This document shows, one piece after another, positions 29,890 through 42,800 of a DNA stretch of 64,000 nt. The stretch's first letter is position 1. Each line of letters opens with the position of its first letter. Source of the stretch: Entamoeba invadens IP1. Its lineage: Eukaryota > Evosea > Mastigamoebida > Endamoebidae. Location of the stretch: positions 118,536 to 182,535 of the forward strand of contig NW_004443648.1 of assembly GCF_000330505.1 (NCBI RefSeq). Direction: 5' to 3'. The position numbers were made by a program, and so were the translations under genes. The notes under the pieces are model-generated. The model did no database searches. It was not told the origin of the DNA and saw only the letters and a program-made list of their open reading frames with translations.

Positions 29890-32800
29890 TCATTTTATTT
29901 CAAAAACGTTCACCATTCGTTCTGTGCACTCGACAAAGAAATAGAGTTTAGAATAGTTCTCTCTGCTTGTTAGTACACTGGACTATCTGAACTATTGTCA
30001 AACCAAAGTAAACCAAATGGTACTAATACACAAATACATAAGTATTAAAAACAAACGTAAAAAGTATAGACAACACTTTTGAAGGCGTTTCATCACCCAC
30101 TTTTGCATTACAAGACCCGAGAAAAGTTAAGTCGTCTGTTTGGTAAAGCATAATTTCACCACCGGTACTTCCAAAAACCAACACATTTTTAATAAACCCA
30201 TCCATGAACTGTGTTGTGACAGCTATTGTGATCGTGGCACTAATTATAGTTGAAGCAAAACATTCGCCATTGATCGAAAACCCTTTAACAAACGTCTTGT
30301 TTATCTCTTTGTCGACCTCAACAACAAAGAAGTCTCCTGTCTTTTGGTTGAATATGATCTGTGTTGCCATTTCCTTCTCTTCAATGAGTTTCCTGAGTTC
30401 TCCGTCGTCGTTGTACATCCGAATTTTGCAATCGTTTGAAGCGATAACTGTGGTATGGAAGTCGAAGCAATAGTCCAAACAACGCACTTCTCCTTCTATT
30501 CCATTGAACTCGATTACTTTCCTTTTCCCTCCAAACGGATTTAAAACTAATTTACACATCCCACTTTCACTTCCATATATCAAACGATTGCCATTATCAC
30601 TCACAACAAAAGACGTCACATCTAACATATCGACATAGAAGGACGAAAGTGTTTGTTCACCTTTGAGTTGCACAAAAGTACCTTTAAGACGATCAAACTT
30701 CACAATGAATTGGTCTTTGTCTATTGTGTATGAATAGCACCTTTCCGCACTCGACATGAATTTCCCATTCTCAACCCAATAGACTACACCCTTCGGTACA
30801 TTCCCAACAATTGCAGTGTGTGGATTATAAAAGTTGAATGGAAGTCGCTGTAAAACAACTCTCTTGGGATGACTCTTTAAAAAGACTTTATTAGGAATAT
30901 TTCCCATGGTTTTCCAGATAACTTCTCGTAAGTTTGCATCAACATCGGAGTCTTTGGTATACTCAGGACTATATACATTGTACTTCTGCCGGTTCTGTTG
31001 GTCAACTCCAAACACAAGATCAATCCACTCGTTCAAATTCATCGTTACTTCGTTACTCTCAAGAGCCTCCCGCATGTGTCTCACAAACTCTCTCGCTGTC
31101 TTTCCCCATTGTGGGAACTTCACATCGCCAACTTCGTTCTTTTCACTCTTTAATTTGTTCATATCGAGAAAGACCTCCGGAGTGCTGTAAAATTCCGGAA
31201 TAATTTCGATTCGCGACTGTATCATTGCCGATTGATACAACGACGAGATGTTTGTGAATATCCTCCCTTCTATCTCCAGACACCTCCCAGACATTTCTTT
31301 ATATATCAAATCAGTGAATGGCCTTAATCTGAAGAGGCATCTCATCACCACAGACGGACTACTCAAACAACAGTTATAATGACACTCCTTCTCATTATAA
31401 TTGTCTTCTAGTATCCCAGTCTCTTTCTGAGCTCCAATTGGCATCTTCAAATTTCTGTAATTCTGTGTATCGCTCAGTCTTAAATCGGCACTATCATAAG
31501 ACGATATGACCCATGGATATATCGGATATTGAGAAAGTGTTCTATATGACCTCCCAGCCTCATGGTTGATCGCTCCAATATACTCAAAGTTGCTCATCCC
31601 ACCTTTCAACCACGTCTTTGTCACTTCGCCAAATTTACTTTCGTTGATGGTGATCCATTCAGTGATTTTCTCTCGCTGCTTTGGTGGGAAGACAAAGAAT
31701 TCCACACGACCGTCCCATTGGATAATTTCAAGCCCAGTGTCTTGGTACAAATACATCATTTTGGTGACTATTGAATTCCCAAGGGGTATAACAACTTCCT
31801 TTTTGACTTCTTCTTCTTCAAACTGCTCACTAAATTGAAAGACTAAATTTGTTTCGTCGACTATGTGGAGAAATCCGTCTCGCTCGTTGTCCTCTCGAAC
31901 GCGTTTGCATTTCACTCCGTCAGTCAGAAATATCGGTGGGATATATTTAACTACACTAAACAGTGATTTGTACCTCTCCATCTCACTGATTATCTCAGAT
32001 GTTATTCCCTCCGACGATGGCAAATTGCGTAGCTTTGGAGAGGAATAACCAACAACTGATCTGATATATGATGGAGATATTACAGACTCCAACTTATGAG
32101 CAGTGATGATACTTGGAACGTTCAATTGAAGAATCTGTAATGGCGCAAAGTACTTTTTGATAATTCTTCTCCAATGTAAAGAAGAGATAATATTTGTACC
32201 TCCATTTTTAACCCTAAAAACACGGGTTGGTGGTCGACTATATTGGACTTCATTTGCAACAGCTGTTGGGTGAACATGAATTAAGTACGGATGGGTGTAT
32301 TCCTTCTTTTCAATGCGGTCGTATATCTCTTTCACAAATTGATTGATATAGTCCAAGCCTTCTTCCTCCTTTTTTAGATTGTTCTGATACTTCTTGCCCA
32401 TTTCAGTTGCAAAGATTGTTGTCAGGCCCAGTATTTGCAAGAGGGGGACGTAATAGATAACCACCGGTTCATTGTTGTACATCTCTTCAAAGAGATTTTC
32501 TCGTTTTTCGAATTCGATGATAAACTGTTTAACCGCCAACTTGTCGATAATCACTTCTTTTTGTTCGTTTGGTATTGGAAATTCTTGAAGAATCACTTCT
32601 CTCCATATCCTCCCAAGACAATTCACAAAAAACAATTTCTGCGACTTTCTGCCTTGAGTTAGAACGTATTTGGTGTGCATATCAGCCATGAATATATACA
32701 TCCTCCACACAAGTCCCGAGTCAAAAGTGTCAAACATCAGATGTGATGTAATGTATAAATAGTGTTGGTGCACTTTATTTGCGACGTGTTGTACAGATCG

Positions 32801-35800
32801 TTTCTGTGATTCATTCATCGAGCCGTCGTACATCATAAACAGCCCTTCCAATATATCAACTGGGTCGTTGCGGTTAATACAATTCAACATTGCGTGGAAG
32901 ACCACCTCACTGTACATTTTCGACGACAACAAATTTCTCCCTTCTAGTCGAATCGATTCATCCGAAAACACTTTCACCACGTTCTTCAATACAGTTGTTG
33001 GGATCTCTTTCAAGCACGCAACAAGTAAAAGAAGTGAAGGATCTGAAGCAAGGTCGACATTACAACTTTTTTCGTGATTTAAAACGAATAGATGATGGAT
33101 CATATCTACAAGTACCATGATCATTTGGTTGTTCATTGTTGGTACTCTCCGCACGGTCCGTAATGAATTGAAGAGTCTAATGTATCCACCAGCCAACACA
33201 AACTTATTATGAATCTGTTGAATGGATAGCATGACACTTAAATACTTTAATACATCACAAATGTACCGTTTACCTATGACACCAATCAAATCCAGAACTA
33301 TTCCAAGGGGAACCGTTGTAGAACTTGTCAACATAAACTCATACAATTCACTTTGGTCTTTTATCTTGTCGATTCTCTTCAATAAGATGGTTATAACCAC
33401 CATCAAAGACTCTACATTTGGTGCGTCTTGGCAATCCGTTTCTGATGAAGTAGTTGACACATCATACGGTGCCAATAAATCTCTCACAGAAACGTTTCCA
33501 AATGAAAGTGGAATCGTTGATAATTCACTGTCGTTATCTCTGTAAATAGAACACCGAATGACAGGCTCTGTAATGTTGTTGTTTTGAACGATGGTCGATA
33601 AGTGATGTAAATTACTCCGCCACGAAGTTCCTTCTAATAATTCTGCCATCACTTCCACATACCCAATTCTCACTGTTTTATTGATCACTGCACGATCAAA
33701 ATACTGAAGAAACCTTTCAAAGACTCTACACTCTTCCATTGCCCTGATAGTCATCTGTTTGTATGCAGATTTGAAACTTATGAGTATCTTCTTCATGTAT
33801 TCACTCAACACATCATCGCTCACTCTCTTCCATATATCAATATTGAGAACAACCATTTCAACAAGCAACTTTGAAATGTATGCGTCTTTATCCTCTTCAC
33901 TCCCAAATCCAAGAAGTGTTTCCACGATATTGATATTAGAATACACGCCACTTTTACTCTCGATAATGTCAAACATGATTTTCATCCCACCATTTTCTAA
34001 AAAGTATCTCGATGCCGGGCCATTCTTTTTCAAATAGCCTGATATCACGTCAATGACACGCAATACGCTATTATCGTCGTTCATCTCACCACATAAAAGT
34101 AATAATACATCACTCCCTCCTATATTTGACATCATCTGTTTCCCATGAAGACACCTCCCAACTACTTTTTCTTCAATACATTTCACTAAACCATCGCCTT
34201 TTAGTAATTGAACGGAACTTATCTCTTTGTTGGTCGTCAATTTCAAACTACTAACTTGAAATGTGAACACGGGAAGTGGCAGTCTTGTATCTTTTGCTTC
34301 TTGAATATCTATAGGAGAGTCAATCACTTCTTCTGAATATGGTAATATGTCCGCGTCTTTCCGATAGACAAATTTCTCAACTGCCAGATCGCTCAAGACA
34401 TTTCTATACACAACAATATTGCCCAATCGCATCCTCGAATCTGCAGTGCTTTTGATTTCAATTTCACTTAAATTGCCAAAAACACCATTTCCTTCAGCAC
34501 TTCCAATTCGTCGACCATCAAAGAAAATGGAAACGGTACACCTTTCGCTCTTCTCTTGTTGCACAACAGTGAAAATAATTGAGTGGTATACTTTTTCTCT
34601 GACGGATGTTTGTATAAGTTCTCCGGTGTTTTTAAAATACAGTGAAATGCCCAAAGGAGTCGCATGAAGCGACAACATACTCTTTGCAGATTTGACAGTG
34701 AGTATTGGCACGGTGGGTACTTTGTACTCAGGAAATTTTTGAATAGAAAACCACGTGCATACTGTGAATGGTTTGACGTTAATGAATGGGAGTTTCATAT
34801 TAAGTTCGAGGACAGTTCGTTGAGAAACATCCAAATAATACGTTGGGGTTGGGATGTTCTCAAATGACGCCAAAACGATTGATTGGAGTACTTCTGGAAA
34901 ATTTCGCTCTTTATGGATCTTTTTAATAATTTGGTTCAACACGGTGTTGTTGCAGTTGTATGACACAATGGCTCGAATTAAAAAGTCTGCGTGAAGTGAT
35001 GGATTTTCTTTCATTACAAATTTGAGTAACAAATCGGTGACTTCGGGTTTACTCAATACATCCAAGTTTGCATATTCGACAGTCATTGGTATAAACATTT
35101 TACCAATCATCTTGTCTTTCATTTCATCAGAGAGTTCTAAGAGAATTTTTAATAGTAAAATTATCGTTTGAATGTTGTCGATCAAATTAAATCGTTTAGT
35201 AAGTGCGATATTCCTCAACATATACAAGACTTCTTCTCCTTTCTTTGTAACGATATTTTTAATGAGTACATACACTTCATCTAGTCCTAAAAATTCGAGA
35301 AACAATTTCTTACCATTAGGGTTCTCTTTCAATGAAGAAAGCACATCAAAAAATGTGGAAAAGTATTCGATGCTCTCATCTTCGTTTGTAAAGCACTTTT
35401 TGAGGAAGTAAATGACGTCACTTAAAATACTTTCATTTGCCTCTCCCATGTTAATTCGATACAATTTCATCTTTTGAATGCGGAAGTCACTCTCACTTAT
35501 CCCATCAACCATTTTAAACAGTTTAATATACCCCATCGACTTATTAACATTCTCTTTGTCTTCATCTAATAAAAGCAACATCATCACTTCAACACCCATT
35601 TCAAACTCCTCTTTGTCTTGTGCATTTCGCATTAAGTTCGAATAAAAGCTCTGCGGCTCCGACGTTTTAAAATACTTCAAAACGTCACTGTCCTTCATCA
35701 AATCGACTAAATACCTCAACACCTTCTTTTTCATATCGCCTTCGCAGTTACTCGCCAATTGTCTCAAGTAGTACGACACGCCCGAGTCAAGGATGAACTC

Positions 35801-37060
35801 TTGGATATAAAACCGCGACAATTGGAGTTGCGACAAACCCTCCACAACTGCCCCCATAATATCCAAGTCCTTCGAATTCTTCTTAATGAACTCGAAGTAC
35901 GCACGTTTCTCATCAGCAGTCAAACACACCATAATACTTGTAAAAGCCATTACCAAATTTTTCCATTCATTTTTATCTTCTACGGAGGTCAAGACCGTTA
36001 ACTCGTCTTGGAAGAAATGTGTTGTCTTATACAACGAATGAATGTACAGATGGATTTTACGCAACAATACTTGATAGTCTTGTTCTGTCGCTTTTGTGAT
36101 GTACTTTCCAAGTGAGTATATCATCGGAACCACAAACTCGAAATTTTGTGTCGCGTGCATGATATTAAAATAATATGTGAACGACTCCGATGATGGATTG
36201 TTTTGGAGCAAATAAGGAAATAATCCAGGGAAGTCGACGGGACTCTCCGGTGACATTCTCGTTAGACACAAAATGAGGGCCAGAAGTGATTTGGTGTACT
36301 TATCCACCAACTCCGGCGTCTTTATTTCAGTCAACTCCACGCAGAGTAGCTTCGCCTTTTTAACAAGAGGAGATGGCGAATTAAATGTGAGTAATGGGAT
36401 GTATCTATAATAATGGTCTATAAAAGCGTCGATAGTGTTGAATGTGAGTTCGTCGGTGAAGAGCATATTCTTTGTTTCTTTCGAGCAGAACGGCCCGACA
36501 ATTGTGAGAAGATATGATATGGCTTGGACTTGTGGAGTGACTTCGATCTTTTCGATTTGCACGGGAACCAAAAGTACGTCGTTTTGAAAGCGAGCGACCT
36601 CGAAAATCTTGTCTTGTGTTAAAAAGGGGGTTGGTGGAGGGAAGTCGAGAACAAAGTGAATCACATGAACGACAATTTCCATCAACTTTTTGATCTGAAA
36701 TGCAGTGAATTTGCTCGGGACTTTGTTAGTTAAAATGGCGAGGAATTCCAAGTGAAGAAAATTGTGAACGAAAAAGTCTTCCAAGAAATTTTGTGGTTCG
36801 GAGTTTATTTTAATAATTTCAAATAAGTGTTGGATGACTGGGGAGTAGTCAACAGACAACGGGAAGTCTTTCCGAGTTAAAAAAATTTCAACCACCTTCA
36901 ACACGCATATTTCAAAGAGGTCTTGTGTAGGTAATTGTTGGAAATTCGAAAGAGCAATTTGTAGTTCGACTTCTTCACGGTGTGGAGGGGGCTGTGCGCA
37001 TTGTTGTGGTTCGTCGTGTTGTGGCGATTTCGATGAAAACAAGTTAAATATGTTTTTCAT
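29890..37060 (-). CDS. BEACH and WD40 domain giant protein (2 exons)
   Basis: A BEACH-family protein of 2358 residues. Exon 1 is 37060-30057 and exon 2 is 29962-29890, with a 94-nt intron (GTTTGTT...AAGCAG, phase 2) carrying a TACTAAC sequence 5 nt before the acceptor CAG. Splicing adds a C-terminus (ENYSKLYFF...VNVFEIK) that completes a WD repeat; unspliced it would end in an intron-like tail. The N-terminal ~700 residues are helical repeats. A concanavalin-like stretch follows (FINVKPFTVCTWFSIQKF). The PH-like region precedes the BEACH core, which has YPWVISSYDSADLRL, LKMPIGAQ, YNCCLSSPSVVMRCLFRLRPFT and FPQWGKTAREFVRHMREALES. WD40 repeats end the chain. Such proteins act in membrane traffic, lysosome size and phagocytosis. 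The ATG at 37060 was chosen because the longer frame begins at TTG. Confidence 0.9.
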
Positions 37061-37088
37061 ACGACTGACGCCTTTCAAAAGTTTTTTC

Positions 37089-37096
37089 AGTTCATT
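37089..37096 (-). promoter_or_regulatory. GAAC core-promoter element (AATGAACT)
   Basis: An exact match, on the minus strand, to the GAAC element described for E. histolytica promoters, 29 nt upstream of the BEACH gene ATG. This is the clearest example in the window of a motif seen in shorter form before several other genes. Confidence 0.5.
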
Positions 37097-37270
37097 TTAC
37101 TCTACTCGAACAGCTTGGAATTTAGAAGAAACGTTTTCTTTTTCGCATTAACCCGAAAATATAATAGTTATTATTAATCAATTTATACTTGAAATATAAC
37201 GGACGTTTCTAATGTCAAATAAACTTTTGAAAGAAAAAAAGTAGTGGAGATAATACAGTAGGAGGAAATA

Positions 37271-37478
37271 TGGGGATGCTAGAGAAAGAAGGATGCTCGT
37301 AACTATTGGTTAATTTCAATTGAAAAATAATAAAATTACTATTAATTTTAATATAAATTATTATTCAAAAATTAATAAAATGAAAAAACCAAAATAAATT
37401 TATATTAATAATTTATTATTAATAATATTAAATTAATTAATATTTAGATTAGCATCCCCCTTTTTCTCAGCATCCCAC
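37271..37478. repeat. short element with inverted-repeat ends (MITE candidate)
   Basis: Two imperfect inverted repeats of about 27-28 bp, at 37271-37297 and 37451-37478, each contain GGGATGCT, a GA-rich spacer, and GGATGCT. The ~150 bp between them is almost pure A/T and codes for nothing. This fits a miniature non-autonomous transposon. I cannot define a target-site duplication. It lies in the 814-bp gap (37061-37874) between the BEACH gene and the next gene; the rest of that gap is AT-rich and featureless. Confidence 0.5.
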
Positions 37479-37874
37479 TTTTTCCGTCAACTCGAATTAA
37501 AAATTAGAGAAGATATTTAAAATAGACAATATCAGAGTATTGGTCAAAAACTATAGTTATTAACAAAAAAAATATTTGGAATAGTATATTATTAACTATA
37601 TACTAATGGTTTATATAAGTGTTATTAATTGAAATAAATAATTAACTAATCAAATGAATTGATAAATTATTTATAAAGTAATTAATATAATATAAAAAAA
37701 AAGAAGAATTTAAGTAATAATATTATAATAAGTAATAATTTTAGTGAAACTAAAGAAGTTACTAAAATTATGCTATTGTGAGTCTTATTAATCAACACTT
37801 TTGTTTTATATAAAAGAAAAAATCGGAGGTATATAGTACTTCAAAATGCGAACAAAATACCTCAATTACACAAC

Positions 37875-38534
37875 CTAAGCAGACGTTAATACAGCCGAGA
37901 CCTGTTCTAAAACATCAGCCGACATCGAAGCGATGTCCATCCCAATGCACCAGTCACTGTTTTGTGGGGACACTATTTGTAAGACTTTCTCGAGTTGTTC
38001 TTCTGATGCAGAAGTGAGGAGCTCAATGAGTACCGCGTGACTTGGTGTTGTAGCCTCAGTTGGAGTTTCCATAACTTCTTGTTGTGGTGCTGTAAGTTGC
38101 AATTGTTGTGAGTCGTTGTCACTCTTTGGTGAGATAGTTGGTAGTGGTGTTTTGACTTGAGCTAAAAGATTCATCTGGCTGAATGATACAGACCTCCACG
38201 TGAATTCTATATTTATAACTATGTATATGGTACCATAAACTATAAATTATAATACAAACTTATCTGCCATCGATTCACAAAGGAGATCAACGTAGTAATG
38301 GTACGAAAAAAAGAGGTTAAATTTCGTTTCGCTGTCTATGCTCGTTGAACCCATGAACTCTCGGGCGGCTGCGACCATTTTGAGTAAAAATTCTTCAAAA
38401 CTTTGAGTCTCGAAAACTTCTTTGTACCTCCCTTTCATAATCAACTCGCTGTTTGGGATGGCCACAATGATTTGTTTGAGCTTTGTCATGAAGTCTGATT
38501 TAAGTGGTGGGATTTGTGGTGTGTTATTCGACAT
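37875..38534 (-). CDS. small protein of unknown function (2 exons)
   Basis: Two short frames appear to be exons of one 192-residue gene. Exon 1 is 38534-38260 and exon 2 is 38178-37875. The 81-nt intron (GTTTGTATT...CATTCAG) has phase 2, and the junction reads SMADNQMNLLAQ. Exon 1 begins MSNNTPQIPPLKSDFMTKLKQII and is helical with aromatic residues. Exon 2 has a Gln/Pro/Thr-rich linker, then a helical end (AVLIELLTSASEEQLEKVLQIV and SADVLEQVSAVL). I recognise no family. An alternative acceptor (AATATAG) gives the wrong phase and a quick stop. If the intron is wrong these would be two tiny genes, which seems less likely. Confidence 0.6.
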
Positions 38535-39099
38535 ATTAATTTTGTTTTGTTTTTTTGAAGTTTTTATTATAGTTTTTTATAATTTATTTGAATTAAAATA
38601 CAACAATTAATGTTTTTATTAAATTTATAGTATATAATCATATAGTTTAGTTGTGGTTAAATTTAATTTATCTAAAAAAGTTTTACATAATAATATTATA
38701 ATTAATTATTGTGATACTAGCTATCTTATTATTATATTAAAAATTAAACAATATATTAAAAAATTGTTTTTATTTTAAATAATAAAAATGCTATTAAATT
38801 AATAATAATATTATTAATATCTTTGAAAATATTAATAAATACAAAACAATTAACCCGAAAAAATACACTAAAAAAATGCGAATTTTTGTTTATTTTAATT
38901 CAAATATTAAAAATAATAATACTATTAATAATAAAATAACAATATATTATTGTAATATTATAAAAATTAACAAAAAAAAGAACTTAAAAAACTTTTTGGA
39001 AATATTTATTTATAGGAATGAAAAATGTTATAGAAAACAAAAATAAAAATCAAGAAATAGAAAGAACTATAAACTAAAAAAGTATATTATAGACAGGTG
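38535..39099. other. AT-rich intergenic stretch
   Basis: 565 bp, mostly A/T runs with many short ATTATTAAT-type palindromes. No gene seen. GAACT at 39064-39068 lies 32-36 nt before the next ATG on the plus strand. Confidence 0.45.
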
Positions 39100-39831
39100 A
39101 TGAAAGTGTTGTTGTTAGTATTACTCGTAATAGCCGTGAGCGCAGAAGATAGAAGGAGGGGGTTCAACAGGAAAATGAGAAGATTTGTTCGAAGCAGATG
39201 GTTCAGAAGATACAACCGCTCCCACAAGAATTCAGTCAAAGAGTTGTACCGCCAACTCAAGAAGTTGAAGAAGAGCATAAATGCGTTGAGAATTGAAGCG
39301 GCATCCAAGCCCGTTAAAGAGGTTCAAAAGACTCAAGCACAAATCGTGACATTGCGCAAAGAGGCCGGTCGTGTTCGAAGAGCATTGGCCGACCAGGTCA
39401 AAGAGATTCGAAAATACAGAAGAGTGCAGAGAAAGCAGTTCAGAGCCGCAAAGAGAGGAATTGTACGAACACTCAAACACCAACTCAACTCGACATTAAG
39501 AGAAATGAAGTCCCAGTACAAGAACAAACCAGACGATTTCTTGTTTAACTTTAAGACTGAGGCGAGAAAAATTTTCAACCAACCTGCGTGCAAGAAGTAT
39601 CACAGACTTTGCAAGAAGGTGTACAGAAGATACGTTAAAAAGGCCAAGAGAACATTTGGAAAGCTTGTTGGATTAATTCAACTCAAACAGAAAATCAACA
39701 ACGTCTCCTCGAAGAAGGTCAAAGGGGCCGTCGTTAAAACGCTTTACCACTTTGAAAAGAATTATAACAAAATAGACGACAACCACCAGTCCGTCAAGAA
39801 CGCTTTTGCTCAAATCAAGTGCGCCAAATAA
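39100..39831 (+). CDS. secreted, highly basic coiled-coil protein
   Basis: A 243-residue protein with a clear signal peptide (MKVLLLVLLVIAVSAED, cleavage likely after SAE or nearby). The mature part is extraordinarily rich in Lys and Arg, with few acidic residues, and predicted mostly helical (coiled-coil-like: ELYRQLKKLKKSINAL, QAQIVTLRKEAGRVRRAL). Three cysteines lie in the C-terminal half and at the end (PACKKYHRLCKK, IKCAK). I know of no named family. A secreted polycation could bind nucleic acid, chitin-wall polyanions, host glycans or membranes; none of these is shown. I start at ATG 39100, one codon inside the longest frame (which begins GTG). It is isolated between AT-rich deserts. 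Confidence 0.72.
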   Translation: MKVLLLVLLVIAVSAEDRRRGFNRKMRRFVRSRWFRRYNRSHKNSVKELYRQLKKLKKSINALRIEAASKPVKEVQKTQAQIVTLRKEAGRVRRALADQVKEIRKYRRVQRKQFRAAKRGIVRTLKHQLNSTLREMKSQYKNKPDDFLFNFKTEARKIFNQPACKKYHRLCKKVYRRYVKKAKRTFGKLVGLIQLKQKINNVSSKKVKGAVVKTLYHFEKNYNKIDDNHQSVKNAFAQIKCAK

Positions 39832-42800
39832 TTTGATTTTTTGTTCCTTTCTTTTTTTCCCCACATATATGACTGTACTATTGTTAATATATTTTATGTT
39901 ACAAATATAGTACGTTTATTAAAAAAAAGAATTTTTATAAAATTGTTTTTATTATTAATGAATTTCACATGATTATTTATTTATTCAACAAATAAACAAA
40001 CCATTTATTTGTTGTCATAAAAAAGCTTGTTACACAAAACAGGAATTAAATAAACGATTAATAAATTGGAAAATAAAAACAGCTTTTTAAAGAGTTTATC
40101 GATAAGTTTTAACATAAAATGTCGTTGTAGTTTTAAACAAATTTCAGTCAGGCAAAGTTGGCAACTCAAATTTCATCTATTAAATTTGAAAATTCATTAC
40201 TGCTTTTATTGTATAAAAGGTTTGTTTAAAAACATTAAAATGTTTGTTGTTTTTAAATATGTAACAATTAATTGAGAATATATTGAACTGTTAACAAATT
40301 AATGAATAAAAAATGTTGTTTAACATTTTAACACATAATAAAAACAAAAAAGTATCCAAGGGTGTCAACAAAATAACAAATTCAAAACAATGGAATGACA
40401 ATATTTTATTTTAATTATCATACACCACCAAACCTTGATTAATAACAATTAACATTTTAAAATATTTTTTTTAGTTTCTAAAAATACAAATACTAAACCT
40501 TTCACAACACGAATATTATTTTATCTTTGTTACTTTAGTTTAACAACCAAAAACATCATAATGTATTTGAAGTAATTTATAAATAATATAACAATTTTAA
40601 AATGGAAAATGCAAACAAAAGTCAAGTCGTTGAAAATAATCGTTTTTATGATGCGCTTTAAGTATTTTAAATTGTTTTGAGTATATTTCAGTCAAGACAT
40701 ATAAAAAACGCAACCAAAAAAGAATAAACTTACTTACAAAGCAACCATAAACAAACTGCGACATTATCGCAGTTTGTTTATTAATATTAATAATTAAAAT
40801 TTTGTTTTTTATTTTTCAATTCAAAATAACGAATTTGAAATATAAAATTAATCATCGAAGAATAATTAATGGTTTTACATTACAACATCCCATATTATTA
40901 CAATCCGAAAGATTGTAACTTCGAGCCTGTTTTTATTAAAAATTGTGGTTGTGAATTGTATCGGTTTCCTTTTTAATAATATTTTTATCGCATTAAAATA
41001 ATCCAAATGGTTTTTTAACAATTTTTTGAGGACTTTTTACCTATTATAAAAAAGATTAGAGTGTTTTGATTTTTTTCCAACGTGTTTACATTTTTTATTT
41101 TTAGTATTTTTTACTGAAAACGATGTGAAATTATTCATAAAAATATTTCAGAAATATTAGTTTTTATGTTTAAAAAAATTAAAAGATATTAAACATTATT
41201 TTGTGAGTGTTTTGTGTTTTTCCAGAAATAATCCAATTACAGTAAATACAATCGTTTAATTGATTTTATATATTAATAATTATTATTCTTTTAAATAAAT
41301 TGTATTAGTTTAATAAAATATTTCAAATTATAAAAAGTTATTGTATTTAATGGTTATAAGTTTTAATGATTAAAAAATTATTAACCATATTGAAAAAACT
41401 ATTTTTAATAAATTGTCAATAGTGTTATATATAACATTTATAATATGGTTAATGTGTTTGTTGAGCCATATTTTGGTTATTTCATCACCATAAACCGATC
41501 TTACTTACTAATTTCATTTTCAAAAAAAAACTATTTGACGTAGAGGCAAGGTGGTAACAAAATACAATAAGGGTTATATTCATATTGTACAGTTTAATGA
41601 ATATTTGTAAAGACAATAAAGATAATATACTGAATCATGATTTATTTGTTCAACAAAATGGGAACGTTTTGATTTAAAATCATAAAACACAAAACGATCT
41701 TTCTGAAATCAAATGTATATGTGTAAGTTTATTCATGTAAAATTTTCATTGTGTCAAATTAAAAAGATCAACCAAATCACTAATATTTATATTTGTAAAA
41801 TAAACAGGTTTCTTAATGCATAGATACGTAAAAAAACGATAGTCAGTGGGTTTTTACAGTATGTTAATCACTGTTTATGTCCAAAGACTCAATAGGCCAA
41901 CTTTGATTTTTTAGAATTTTTCAAATAGTGTGAATATTTAATTGGCAGATCATCTTCACCATATCGATTGTGTTATGCTTAAAAACACTTAATTATTGGG
42001 GTTTTTGCAGTAATTTATTTATGGCATTTTTGATCCATGCAGTTAAATAACAGACATATGCCGTGTGGGTTTTTTAACGAACTTTTTCTGTCGAAATTCG
42101 AATGGTAACACAAAAACAAGTACCAAAATTGTTTTACAAAAATTGTCCATTTTATTTTTGTTTTTGTTATTTATTTGAATCTTTTCCCTGTTTTTGAGCT
42201 GAAAAGGCTCTATTTTATGTTTGGAGTTTTTCTTCAGTAATAATATAACCGCCACCGCCAAACTATATTATGTAGTTACTAATACTATTGTTTCAAATCG
42301 AGTTATTTTTAATTTTGTTATTTTTAGATAAGTTATTTTGGTTTTTTCTTCCAACAAATAATGGTTTTGGAGTTTAAGTAAAATTATAGTTAATATATGT
42401 ATATTTGAAACTATTTGAAAATAACTTGTCTATTTTTGAATTTGCTTTTTGAAAAACAAACAAAACCCAGTTTAATAAATCGCGTTTTGTGGTTCGTCTT
42501 GGTATGTTATGGGTTTGTTTGCCGTCGATTAAAAAAATGAAACCTTTTCTTTTTGGAAATTAGTAATACCGGCAATTGTAACACATTGGAAAAACTTGTT
42601 ATTCATGTTTGAATATGTGAAACAGAAAATAGAATTATTTATTTTTATTTTAAACTTTGTTTATATTTGGAACACTTTCAAAAAGACCGATAATTGAGGT
42701 TATTTGATTTCTGATTTGCCGAGTTATTTTTCTATTTTGCCATAATGCAATACCAATTTCCAAAAGAGTTTTTTTCTTGGTGAAAAAGAAGAACAACCCC

